Shown: positions 46,148 to 54,597 of the stretch, piece after piece | How positions within the stretch are numbered: position 1 is the stretch's first letter | Layout: the number at the start of each line of letters is the position of its first letter | Assembly (NCBI GenBank): GCA_963822115.1 | Contig: CAWGGM010000015.1 | Location: 186,001-250,000 of the forward strand | DNA: 64,000 nt | Direction: 5' to 3' | DNA from: CAWDXG01 sp963822115 | GTDB taxonomy: Bacteria > Myxococcota_A > Polyangia > Polyangiales > Polyangiaceae | The notes under the pieces: generated by a model | Database searches by the model: none | Told to the model about the DNA's origin: nothing | The model's input: only the letters and a program-made list of their open reading frames with translations | Program-made: the position numbers and the translations under genes

Positions 46148-47014
46148 ATGAGCCAGATCGTGCGTTGCGGAATGATCCAGTGTTCGAACCCCATCAATGA
46201 CGAGAAGGTGCCCGTCAAGGACATCCAGAAGGCAATGCTCGACAAGCACATGCCGTTCATCGAGGACGCGGCCAAGAAGGGCGTGCAGATCCTCGGCCTG
46301 CAGGAGATCTTCAACGGCCCCTACTTCTGTCCGAGCCAGGACAAGCGCTGGTACGAGGCCGCCGAGAGCATCCCCGGCCCGACGACGGAGCTGATGCAGG
46401 GCATCGCCCGCAAGCACAACATGGTGATGGTGGTGCCGCTGTACGAGCAGGAGATGCGCGGCGTCTACTACAACACCGCCGCCGTCATCGACGCCGACGG
46501 CACCTACCTCGGCAAGTACCGGAAGCAGCACATCCCGCAGGTCGCCGGCTTCTGGGAGAAGTACTTCTTCCGTCCCGGCAACGGCGGCTACCCGGTGTTC
46601 GAGACCAAGTACGCCAAGGTCGGCGTGTACATCTGCTACGACCGCCACTTCCCCGAGGGCGCGCGCTGCCTGGGCCTGAACGGCGCCGAGATCGTGTTCA
46701 ATCCGAGCGCGACCGTCGCGGGGCTGTCGCAGTACCTGTGGAAGCTCGAGCAGCCCGCCCACGCCGCGGCCAACGGCTACTACATGGCGGCATCCAACCG
46801 CGTCGGCACCGAGGCGCCCTGGAACATCGGCAAGTTCTACGGCACGAGCTACTTCGCCAATCCGCGCGGCCAGATCATCGCCGAGGCTTCCGAGGACAAC
46901 GACGAGCTGATCGTCGCGGATCTCGACCTGTCGATGATCGACGAGGTGCGCCAGACCTGGCAGTTCTATCGCGACCGCCGTCCCGACGCGTACGACGAGA
47001 TCGTCCGCAAGTAG
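46148..47014 (+). CDS. Beta-ureidopropionase (N-carbamoyl-beta-alanine amidohydrolase)
   Basis: A 288-residue nitrilase-superfamily enzyme that would release CO2 and NH3 from N-carbamoyl-beta-alanine, third step of reductive pyrimidine breakdown. The catalytic triad is Glu53 (LQEIF), Lys126 (YRKQHIP) and Cys163 (ICYDRHFPE). The long N-terminus, QEIFNGPYFCPSQD and the C-terminal TWQFYRDRRPDAY are typical of bacterial PydC/UPB1-type proteins. First gene of the pyrimidine operon, followed after 16 bp by the dehydrogenase. Confidence 0.93.
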   Translation: MSQIVRCGMIQCSNPINDEKVPVKDIQKAMLDKHMPFIEDAAKKGVQILGLQEIFNGPYFCPSQDKRWYEAAESIPGPTTELMQGIARKHNMVMVVPLYEQEMRGVYYNTAAVIDADGTYLGKYRKQHIPQVAGFWEKYFFRPGNGGYPVFETKYAKVGVYICYDRHFPEGARCLGLNGAEIVFNPSATVAGLSQYLWKLEQPAHAAANGYYMAASNRVGTEAPWNIGKFYGTSYFANPRGQIIAEASEDNDELIVADLDLSMIDEVRQTWQFYRDRRPDAYDEIVRK

Positions 47015-47030
47015 AGGAGAGGAGACGATC

Positions 47031-48538
47031 ATGTCAGACAAGCAATTCCCCCCGGCCTTCCCCGCGAAGAGCGAGGATTTCGTCGAGTACGTCCCGGCCC
47101 GGAACTGGATCGGCGGACAGTGGCGTGACGCCACGACGGGCAAGACGCAGCCCGTCGACAATCCCCGCTGGGCCAAGGATTTCTCCAGCGTGCCGCTCTC
47201 GGGAGCGGAAGATGTCGACCTCGCAGTGCAGGCCGCCGCGCGCGCCTTCGCCACGTGGTCGCGCTGGCCGATGCGCGAGCGCGCGCAGATCTTCTACAAG
47301 CTCAGGGAGCTGATGGAGCGCGACGTCGAGGAGCTTTCCTGGCTCGTCGTGCACGAGAACGGCAAGACCTACGACGAGGCGAAAGCCAGCGTGCTCAAGG
47401 GCATCGAGTGCGTGGAGTTCGGCGCTTCGCTGCCGAACTCGGGCGGCAGCGGCGAGGAGCTCGAGGTGAGCCGCGGCGTGGTGTGCAAGGAGATCCACGA
47501 GCCGCTCGGCGTCGTGGCGGGCGTCACGCCGTTCAACTTCCCGGTGATGGTGCCGCTGTGGATGCTGCCGCAGGCGATCGTCGGCGGGAACACTTTCGTG
47601 CTCAAGCCGAGCGAGCGCGTGCCGCTCGGCGCGATGAAGCTCGCGGCGCTGCTCAAGGAAGCCGGGCTGCCCGACGGTGTGTTCAACATCGTCAACGGCG
47701 CGGCCGACGTGGTGAACGCGCTGTGCGACCACCCGAAGATCCGCGCCATGGCCTTCGTGGGCTCGACCAAGGTGGCCAAGCACGTCTACGGGCGCGGCGC
47801 GGCGACCGGCAAGACCATGCTCTGCCTCGGCGGCGCGAAGAACCACCTGATCCTGGTGCCCGACGCCGACGTGAAGGTGACGGCGGAGAACGTCGTCGCT
47901 TCCTTCACGGGCTGCGCCGGACAGCGCTGCATGGCCGCTTCGGTGCTGGTGGCCGTCGGTGACGTGAGCCACGTGATGGACGCGGTGGTCGAGAAGGCCA
48001 AGACGCTCCAGGCCGGCAAGGACATCGGTCCCATCATCACCAAGCAGGCTGCGGACCGCATCCGTCGCTACATCGACGAGGCGGAGAAGGCCGGCGCCAA
48101 GGTGATCGTCGACGGGCGCGCAGCAGAAGGGCAACGACGAGGGCTACTGGGTCGGCCCGACCATCATCGACGGCGTCACGCCGGAGATGGGGGCGTGGAA
48201 GGACGAGATCTTCGGCCCGGTGCTGAGCGTGGTGCACGTCAAGAACCTCGACGAGGCCATCGCGCTCGAGAACAGCCACCCGTACGGCAACGCCTCGTGC
48301 ATCTACACAACCAGCGGCGCCGTGGCCGACTACGTCACGCGTCGCGTGCGAGGCGGGCATGGTCGGCGTCAACGTCGGCGTGCCGGTGCCGCGCGAGCCG
48401 TTCGGTTTCGGTGGCTGGAACGACAGCAAGTTCGGCCACGGCAATCTGACCGGCATCGACGGCTTCCACTTCTGGACGCGGCCGCGCAAGGTCACCGTCA
48501 AGTGGGAGCTGCAGCAGGACGCGAACTGGATGTCCTGA
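47031..48538 (+). CDS. mmsA: CoA-acylating (methyl)malonate-semialdehyde dehydrogenase, two frame breaks
   Basis: MmsA-type aldehyde dehydrogenase that converts malonate semialdehyde (or methylmalonate semialdehyde) to acetyl-CoA (or propionyl-CoA) with NAD+. Clear: GVVAGVTPFNFPVMVPLWML, FVGSTKVAKHVY, and catalytic Cys300 in FTGCAGQRCMA. As read, the frame is lost at about 48120. Removing one G at 48120 and one C at 48349 restores WVGPTIIDGVTPEMG, EIFGPVLSVVHV and GMVGVNVGVPVPREPFGFGG to a TGA at 48536-48538, giving 501 residues, the normal family length. In the operon it disposes of the product of the next gene. Confidence 0.92.
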
Positions 48539-48627
48539 AGCGGACATCGAAAACCCCAGAAAAAGCACGCGGCGTCCCGGCGGGGGCGCCGCGCGCGCTT
48601 GACGAGGGATCATGGATAGTCAGCGAG

Positions 48628-49934
48628 ATGATCGATCTCTGCAAGCGGCACACGATGTACACGTGGGCCGCCGGCGAGAATGTGAACCCCATTCCCGTGG
48701 CGCGCGCGGAGGGCGTGTATTTCTACACGCCCGAAGGCAAGCGCATCCTGGACTTCAACAGCCAGCTGATGAGCGTGCCCATCGGCCATAGCCACCCGAA
48801 GGTGGTCGCGGCCATGAAGAAGGCCTGCGACGGGCTGCTGTACATCTACCCGGGAACGGCAACGGAGCAGCGCGCGCGCTTCTCCAAGCGTCTCGCCGAG
48901 CTGATGCCCGGCGACATCAACACCTTCTTCTTCACGCTGGGCGGAGCCGAGGCGAACGAGAACGCGATCCGCGCGGCCAAGCTCTACACCGGCCGGCAGA
49001 AGATCATCGCGCGCTACCGCAGCTACCACGGCGCCACCAACGCGACGATGCAGCTCACCGGCGACCCGCGCCGCTGGGCGAACGAGCCCGGCATGCCCGG
49101 CGTTCTGCACGTGCTCGACCCGAAGCCGTACAACTACTCGTTCGGCACGAGCGACGAGGAGATCACGCGGAACAACCTCCAGTACCTGGAAGAGGTCATC
49201 CAGGCCGAGGGCCCGCAGACGATCGCCGCCGTGATCATCGAGTCGGTGACGGGCACGAACGGCGTCCTGGCGCCGCCGGCGGGCTACCTGAAGGGCCTGC
49301 GCGAGCTCACGCAGAAGCACGGCATCCTGCTCATCTGCGACGAGGTGATGGCGGGCTTCGGACGCACCGGCAAGCTGTTCGCGTTCCAGCACGGCGACAT
49401 CGTTCCGGACATCGTCACCATGGCCAAGGGGCTCACGGCGAGCTACGTGCCGCTCGGCGCCATGGGCGTGAGCGACGCCATCGCCGAGCACTTCAAGAAG
49501 AACGTGTTCTGGGGCGGCCTCACCTACAACTCGCACCCGTTCGCGCTGGCCACGGCCGAGGCCGTGCTCGACGTGCTGCTCGGCGAGGGCATGGTGGAAA
49601 ACGCCGCGCGGCTCGGCGAGGTGATGCGTGGCGAGATGGGCCGGCTCGACCGCCAAGCACCGCTCGGTCAAGGACGCGCGTAACATCGGCCTGTTCGGCA
49701 TGATGGAAGTCGCAGAAGAACTCGAAGGGCGAGTTCCTCGCGCCGTTCAACGGCACGCACCCGGTCATGGGCAAGCTCGCGAAGTATCTTTCCGACAACG
49801 GGCTGTTCACGTTCGTGCGCTGGAGCGGGTTCATGTGCAACCCGCCGCTGTGCATCACGGAAGAGCAGCTCCGCGAGGGGTTCGACATCATCGACCGCGG
49901 TCTCGACATCACCGACGAGGCATTCGAGGGCTAG
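48628..49934 (+). CDS. Class III aminotransferase (beta-alanine type), two frame breaks
   Basis: A PLP enzyme likely to move the amino group of beta-alanine to pyruvate or 2-oxoglutarate, giving malonate semialdehyde. Visible: TLGGAEANENAIRAAKLYTG, YHGATNATMQLTGD, ICDEVMAGFGRTGK and the PLP lysine in TMAKGLTASYVPLGAM. The literal frame ends at 49683. Removing G49648 and C49711 restores TAKHRSVKDARNIGLFGMME, KNSKGEFLAPFNGTHPVMG and FDIIDRGLDITDEAFEG with TAG 49932-49934, for 434 residues. ATG at 48628; operon position agrees with the role. Confidence 0.9.
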
Positions 49935-49943
49935 GAGGACGAC

Positions 49944-51335
49944 ATGAGTATCTTGATCAAGGGCGGCCGCGTCGTGACGGCCGCGGACGACTACTTCGCG
50001 GACGTGTTCATCGACGGCGAGAAGGTGTCGATGATCGGCAAGGACCTGGACGTGAAGGCCGACCAGGTCATCGACGCCAAGGGCAAGCTGGTCATTCCCG
50101 GCGGCATCGACCCGCACACGCACATGAACATGCCCTTCGGCGGCACGTATTCGAACGACGACTTCGACACCGGCACGCTGGCGGCGGCCTTCGGCGGGAC
50201 GACGACGATCGTCGACTTCGCCATCCAGACCAAGGGCGAGTCCACCTTCAAGGGACTCGATACCTGGCACGCCAAGGCCGAGGGCAAGGCGCACATCGAC
50301 TACGCCTTCCACATGATCATCACCGACATGCCCGACGAGCGGCTGCCGGAGATGCGGAAGCTCGCCGACGCGGGCGTCACTTCCTACAAGCTGTTCATGG
50401 CGTACCCGGGCGTCCTGTATGTGGACGACGGCACGCTGTATCGCACCTTCCGCCAGGCGGGCGAGAACAACACGCGCATCTGCATGCACGCCGAGAACGG
50501 CATCGTCATCGACGAGATCATCAAGGCGGCCGTCAAGGACGGCAAGGTCGAGCCGAAGTGGCACGCCAAGACGCGCCCGACGCGCATGGAGGCCGAAGGC
50601 GTGCACCGCGCCATCGCCATCGCCGAGGTCGCCGACGTGCCGCTGCACATCGTGCACCTGTCCTCGGCCGATGCGCTCGAGCAGGTGAAGCTCGCGCGTA
50701 TGCGTGACGTGGACGTGCAGGCCGAGACCTGCCCGCAGTACCTTTTCCTGGACGAGAGCTACTACGAAAGGCCCGGCTTCGAGGGCGCCAAGTGGGTGAT
50801 GACGCCAGCGCTCCGCGAGAAGTGGAACCAGGATCACCTGTGGCGCGGCCTCAGGTTCGGGCACCTGGCGCTGGTGGCCACCGACCACTGCCCGTTCTGC
50901 ATGAAGGGGCAGAAGGAGCTCGGCAAGGACACCTTCACCAAGATCCCCAACGGCGCTCCGGGCGTGGAAAACCGCATGGTGCTGCTCTACCAGGGCGTGC
51001 TGGCCGGTCACTACGACCTGAACCGCTTCGTCGAGCTCGGCTCGACCGCGGCGGCGCGTACCTTCGGCATGTACCCGAAGAAGGGCACCATCGCCGTCGG
51101 TTCCGACGCGGACATCGTGCTGTTCGACCCCGAGCGCAAGGTGACCATCAGCGCCAACGACCCCGACACGCACCACATGAACGTGGACTACAGCGCGTAC
51201 GAGGGCTTCGAGGTGCAGGGCTACCCCGAGACGGTCATCTCGCGCGGTCGCGTGATCGTCAAGAACCGCAAGCAGGAAGCCAAGGGCGGCGGGCGCTTCA
51301 TCAAGCGCGCACACACCGGCGAGCTGCTCAGGTAG
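49944..51335 (+). CDS. Dihydropyrimidinase (D-hydantoinase)
   Basis: A 463-residue cyclic amidohydrolase opening the ring of dihydrouracil or dihydrothymine to the N-carbamoyl amino acid. Metal ligands: His58/His60 (DPHTHMN), the carbamylated Lys in TSYKLFMAYPG, His in ICMHAENG and LHIVHLSSADA, and Asp in VATDHCPF. GGAGG lies before the ATG. The length is that of the family, and frames are intact here, unlike the two preceding genes. Last gene of the operon; a strong hairpin follows. Confidence 0.95.
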   Translation: MSILIKGGRVVTAADDYFADVFIDGEKVSMIGKDLDVKADQVIDAKGKLVIPGGIDPHTHMNMPFGGTYSNDDFDTGTLAAAFGGTTTIVDFAIQTKGESTFKGLDTWHAKAEGKAHIDYAFHMIITDMPDERLPEMRKLADAGVTSYKLFMAYPGVLYVDDGTLYRTFRQAGENNTRICMHAENGIVIDEIIKAAVKDGKVEPKWHAKTRPTRMEAEGVHRAIAIAEVADVPLHIVHLSSADALEQVKLARMRDVDVQAETCPQYLFLDESYYERPGFEGAKWVMTPALREKWNQDHLWRGLRFGHLALVATDHCPFCMKGQKELGKDTFTKIPNGAPGVENRMVLLYQGVLAGHYDLNRFVELGSTAAARTFGMYPKKGTIAVGSDADIVLFDPERKVTISANDPDTHHMNVDYSAYEGFEVQGYPETVISRGRVIVKNRKQEAKGGGRFIKRAHTGELLR

Positions 51336-51352
51336 CTCGGCGCTGATGACCG

Positions 51353-51383
51353 GCAGAGGTGCGTCGGCGGGACGCACCTCTGC
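51353..51383. terminator. Bidirectional hairpin between convergent genes
   Basis: A perfect 13-bp stem (51353-51365 with 51371-51383) with a 5-base loop lies between the dihydropyrimidinase stop and the stop of the minus-strand membrane gene, 12-17 bp from each. No T-run on either strand; position and strength suggest it ends both transcripts. Confidence 0.65.
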
Positions 51384-51395
51384 GGTTGCGGCGCC

Positions 51396-51917
51396 TCACC
51401 TGAACGCGGCCTTCACCTCGGGCTTCATCAGCACGACCAGCGCCCAGATCCCGAGCGGCGTGGCCAGGATGCAGCAGACATACGTGGTGCAGGGCACCAC
51501 CGCGATGATGGCTGCGGCCAGCGCCAGGTTGTAGCTGCGCAGCTGCTTCATGCGCAGCGCACCGTAGAACGCGACGCCCGAGAGGATCGCGAACACGGCG
51601 TAGATCAGCGCCGCGAACACGCCGCCCAGCATGCCGGAGAGGGGATCGCTGCCCGAGCTCGGCATCAAGAATCCCATTCCGCCCGCGAACAGGCTCAAGG
51701 CAGTGGTGGCCAGGTAGAACAGCGCGGACATGCCCGTCACGACCATCAGCGCGATGGCGGGGCCGTTGACCTGGCTCGCGGCGTCGGGACCCTGTGGCGG
51801 CAGACCCTGCGGCGGGATTCCACCGGGCGGTACAAAGCCGCCGGGTGGAGGCCCATAGCCACCGGGAGGAGGCCCGTAGCCACCGGGAGGAGGGCCTGGA
51901 GTGTACGGAGGTTGCAT
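51396..51917 (-). CDS. Membrane protein with Pro/Gly/Tyr-rich N-terminus
   Basis: 173 residues from the ATG at 51917. The first 45 residues are PPGGYGPPP-type repeats, as in the protein at 2803-3408. Four hydrophobic segments follow (AIALMVVTGMSALFYLATTA, LGGVFAALIYAVFAILSGVA, YNLALAAAIIAVVPCTTYVC, ATPLGIWALVVL). The end LMKPEVKAAF is common to DUF4190/DUF805-like small membrane proteins of unknown function. The open frame upstream of the ATG has no support. Confidence 0.8.
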   Translation of the reverse strand: MQPPYTPGPPPGGYGPPPGGYGPPPGGFVPPGGIPPQGLPPQGPDAASQVNGPAIALMVVTGMSALFYLATTALSLFAGGMGFLMPSSGSDPLSGMLGGVFAALIYAVFAILSGVAFYGALRMKQLRSYNLALAAAIIAVVPCTTYVCCILATPLGIWALVVLMKPEVKAAFR

Positions 51918-52039
51918 CGACCTCCAATCAAGCACTGATCGGGGTGTTTGGGCAATCCCCGTCTGTGCTGCGCCGGAGCTCGACGGGGTTCGCGGACTGC
52001 GCAGCGCGCGTGCGCGACGACCGGAGTAGACTCTCGTGC

Positions 52040-52753
52040 GTGCCACGACCGAGCGTTGCCGCCGCATTTCTTCTGTTGGGGCTGTCCACCGCTTGCGCCA
52101 GCCCGCCCGCCGCGCCGGCCCAGTCGCCACCAGCTGCCGCGACGGCGAGCGCCCCACCACCGGCACCCGTCGCAAGCCCTGCTCCGCCCGCGGCCAGCAG
52201 CAGCGCACCTGAGCAGGCGGACGATCTGCCGTCTCTCGACGCGCCCCCGCCGAAGACCGCCGCGCCGGGTTTCGACTTCAACGCCTGGTGCACCGACCAC
52301 GATGTGGACGCGAATCTGGATGTGGACGGCTGCAAGCCGGCCAGCCTGGGCGCAAAGCCGGACGACTCGCTGTGGTGCACGCGCCACGTGGAAGAGAAAA
52401 GTGGCGTCGTTCTCTACTACCAGGGGCTGTACCTGCCGCGCGGCAAGAAGCTGGTGAAGAGGTTCGAGACGCCGATCGGCGTGGGCTCGCTCGATCTGCC
52501 GGCAAACCCAGACAAGGATATCGAGCGCTACCTCGTCAAGCTGGTCGTTACTTCCGCGGACGATCACAAGAGCGTGACCATCAGTGACAGCGCGGAGCGT
52601 GGTTGTGACAAGGCGCTCGCGGAGAACGCCGACAAGTATTCGCGCGACAAGAAGGCGGGGCGCCCCGAGCGCCGGGCCATCGAGACGACGTGCAGGGCTC
52701 GCGGCCACTACGCCTGGCGGCGCGGCGGGTGGCTCCGCCGCACAGCGCGCTAG
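52040..52753 (+). CDS. Lipoprotein of unknown function
   Basis: The GTG at 52040 starts a lipoprotein signal (lipobox LSTAC) followed by a Pro/Ala/Ser linker of about 60 residues. The mature domain begins GFDFNAWCTDHDVDANLDVD, has two or three Cys pairs (CTDH, DGCKP, LWCTRH, RGCDK), and a mid-section of alternating strands (SGVVLYYQGLYLPRGKKL, ERYLVKLVVTSADDHKS). The Arg-rich end is unusual. Nothing recognised beyond secretion and lipidation. Confidence 0.72.
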   Translation: MPRPSVAAAFLLLGLSTACASPPAAPAQSPPAAATASAPPPAPVASPAPPAASSSAPEQADDLPSLDAPPPKTAAPGFDFNAWCTDHDVDANLDVDGCKPASLGAKPDDSLWCTRHVEEKSGVVLYYQGLYLPRGKKLVKRFETPIGVGSLDLPANPDKDIERYLVKLVVTSADDHKSVTISDSAERGCDKALAENADKYSRDKKAGRPERRAIETTCRARGHYAWRRGGWLRRTAR

Positions 52754-52811
52754 CCCGCGCCCCGCCTTGCGTGTGGGGCAGACTACCCACATTTGACAAC
52801 CTGGAGCTCGC

Positions 52812-54560
52812 ATGGCGAGCTTCCACGTGATGACTTATTTCCCTTCGAAGCGCGGGCTGCTCGTTCTCTCCGCCCTGGTAGTTGTAGGCGGTGCCGGGTG
52901 CACCGCGCAGGTCAGTGCCGGCATCGGACAAGCTGGCGCCGGCGGTCTGTCCACCGGTGGCACTGGCGGCGGCGTGCAGGGTGGCTACGGCGGCGCGCAG
53001 GGTGGCTACGGCGGCGCGCAGGGTGGCTACGGCGGCGCGCAGGGTGGCTACGGCGGCGCGCAGGGTGGCTACGGCGGCGCGCAGGGTGGCTACGGCGGCG
53101 CGCAGGGTGGCTACGGCGGCGCGCAGGACGCGGGGTACGACGCGCAGGACGCGGCGACGGACGCAGAGGACGCTTCGAGCCCGGACGCAGCGACGGACGC
53201 GCAGGACGCCTCGGCCCAGGATGCGGCGACGGACGCAGAGGACGCGGCCAGCGACGCGGCATGCGTGCCCGATGGTGCGGCGGTGGGGCAAACGACCACG
53301 TGCGGCACCGGTGCCTGCGTCTCGATCGGCACGACCGCCTGCGTAGGTGGTCAGATCGTCGACACCTGCACGCCGGGTACGCCGGCGGCGACGGACGACA
53401 CCTGCGACGGCATCGACAACAACTGCAACGGGCAGACGGACGAAGGCTACGTCGGGGTGCCGACGAGCTGCGGCGTCGGGGCATGCGCCGCGACGGGCAC
53501 GACCTACTGTGTGGACGGCAAGGTCACCGACAGCTGCACGGCTGGGACGCCTGCGGCGACGGACGACAACTGCAACGGCATCGACGACAACTGCAACGGT
53601 CAGACGGACGAAGGCTACGTCAGCCACGCGACAAGCTGTGGCGTCGGAGCGTGCGCGAGGACGGGCACGACGAGCTGCGTGAACGGCGCGGAGGTCGACA
53701 GCTGCACGGCGGGCACTCCGGCGGCGACGGACAACAACTGCGACGGCATCGACAACAACTGCAACGGTCAGACGGACGAGGGCTACGTCGGGGTGCCGAC
53801 GAGCTGCGGCGTCGGGGCATGCGCCGCGACGGGCACGACCTACTGTGTGGACGGCAAGGTCACCGACAGCTGCACGGCTGGGACGCCTGCGGCGACGGAC
53901 GACAACTGCAACGGCATCGACGACAACTGCAACGGTCAGACGGACGAAGGCTACGTCAGCCACGCGACAAGCTGTGGCGTCGGAGCGTGCGCGAGGACGG
54001 GCACGACGAGCTGCGAGAACGGCAAGGTCGTGGACACCTGCATGCCGGGCTCGCCGACCGGCAACGACACGACGTGCGACGGCATCGACAACAACTGCAA
54101 CGGTCAGACGGACGAGAACTACGTCGGGGTGCCGACGAGCTGCGGCGTCGGGGCCTGTGCGGCGACGGGCACGACGAGCTGCGAGAACGGCAAGGTCGTG
54201 GACACCTGCATGCCGGGCTCGCCGACCGGCAACGACACGACGTGCGACGGCATCGACAACAACTGCAACGGTCAGACGGACGAGAACTACGTCAGCCAGC
54301 AGACGAGCTGCGGAGTGGGGGCGTGTGCCGCGACAGGTACGACCTCCTGTGTGGGCGGGCAGGTGGTGGACAGCTGCACGCCGGGCACGCCGGCGCCAAG
54401 CGACACGACCTGCAACGGCATCGACGACAACTGCAACGGTCAGACGGACGAGGGCTATGTGCCGGTCATCACGACGTGCGGAGTCGGCAAGTGCTTTTCG
54501 ACCGGCTCGACCGAGTGCGTGAACGGGCAGGTCGTCGACACCTGCGTGCCGCTCTGCTAG
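52812..54560 (+). CDS. MopE-like Asp-rich repeat lipoprotein
   Basis: 582 residues. Lipoprotein-type signal (GGAGC), seven GGYGGAQ repeats, an acidic Ala/Asp/Glu-rich segment, then seven 56-residue repeats each ending GIDNNCNGQTDE or a close variant. This motif is the putative metal-binding MopE module (Asp/Asn and Cys spaced like a calcium or copper loop). Each repeat also has a Cys-rich first half (SCGVGACAATGTTxC). It would be surface-exposed and could bind metal or act as a spacer. ATG at 52812, with GGAG upstream; another ATG six codons later is possible. The glycosyltransferase follows 37 bp downstream. Confidence 0.88.
   Translation: MASFHVMTYFPSKRGLLVLSALVVVGGAGCTAQVSAGIGQAGAGGLSTGGTGGGVQGGYGGAQGGYGGAQGGYGGAQGGYGGAQGGYGGAQGGYGGAQGGYGGAQDAGYDAQDAATDAEDASSPDAATDAQDASAQDAATDAEDAASDAACVPDGAAVGQTTTCGTGACVSIGTTACVGGQIVDTCTPGTPAATDDTCDGIDNNCNGQTDEGYVGVPTSCGVGACAATGTTYCVDGKVTDSCTAGTPAATDDNCNGIDDNCNGQTDEGYVSHATSCGVGACARTGTTSCVNGAEVDSCTAGTPAATDNNCDGIDNNCNGQTDEGYVGVPTSCGVGACAATGTTYCVDGKVTDSCTAGTPAATDDNCNGIDDNCNGQTDEGYVSHATSCGVGACARTGTTSCENGKVVDTCMPGSPTGNDTTCDGIDNNCNGQTDENYVGVPTSCGVGACAATGTTSCENGKVVDTCMPGSPTGNDTTCDGIDNNCNGQTDENYVSQQTSCGVGACAATGTTSCVGGQVVDSCTPGTPAPSDTTCNGIDDNCNGQTDEGYVPVITTCGVGKCFSTGSTECVNGQVVDTCVPLC
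52980..53126 (+). repeat. Seven 21-bp tandem repeats encoding GGYGGAQ
   Basis: The unit GGTGGCTACGGCGGCGCGCA plus G is repeated exactly seven times. It codes for the flexible Gly-rich linker behind the lipid anchor of the MopE-like protein. Confidence 0.95.
53445..54293 (+). repeat. 168-bp repeat array with exact long copies
   Basis: The 56-residue repeats of the MopE-like gene have a 168-bp period. 53445-53679 and 53781-54015 are identical over 235 bp (offset 336 bp, two units). 53996-54125 and 54164-54293 are identical over 130 bp (offset 168 bp, one unit). Identity at silent sites points to recent unequal exchange or gene conversion. Confidence 0.92.
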
Positions 54561-54597
54561 TCGGGGTTCACCCAGCCCGTTGGCCGGGCGGACAGCC

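Noticed and set aside
46043..48134. Long minus-strand frames opposite the pyrimidine operon
   Set aside because: Val/Leu/Ala/His-rich shadows of certain enzymes on the other strand.
47031..49934. Programmed frameshifting in the dehydrogenase and aminotransferase
   Set aside because: Four shifts in two metabolic genes, no slippery heptamer or conserved structure, and the intact family members need none; errors or mutation are simpler.
53445..54293. Possible mobile element or duplication of separate genes
   Set aside because: All copies stay in one open reading frame with a 168-bp period, so this is an internal protein repeat.
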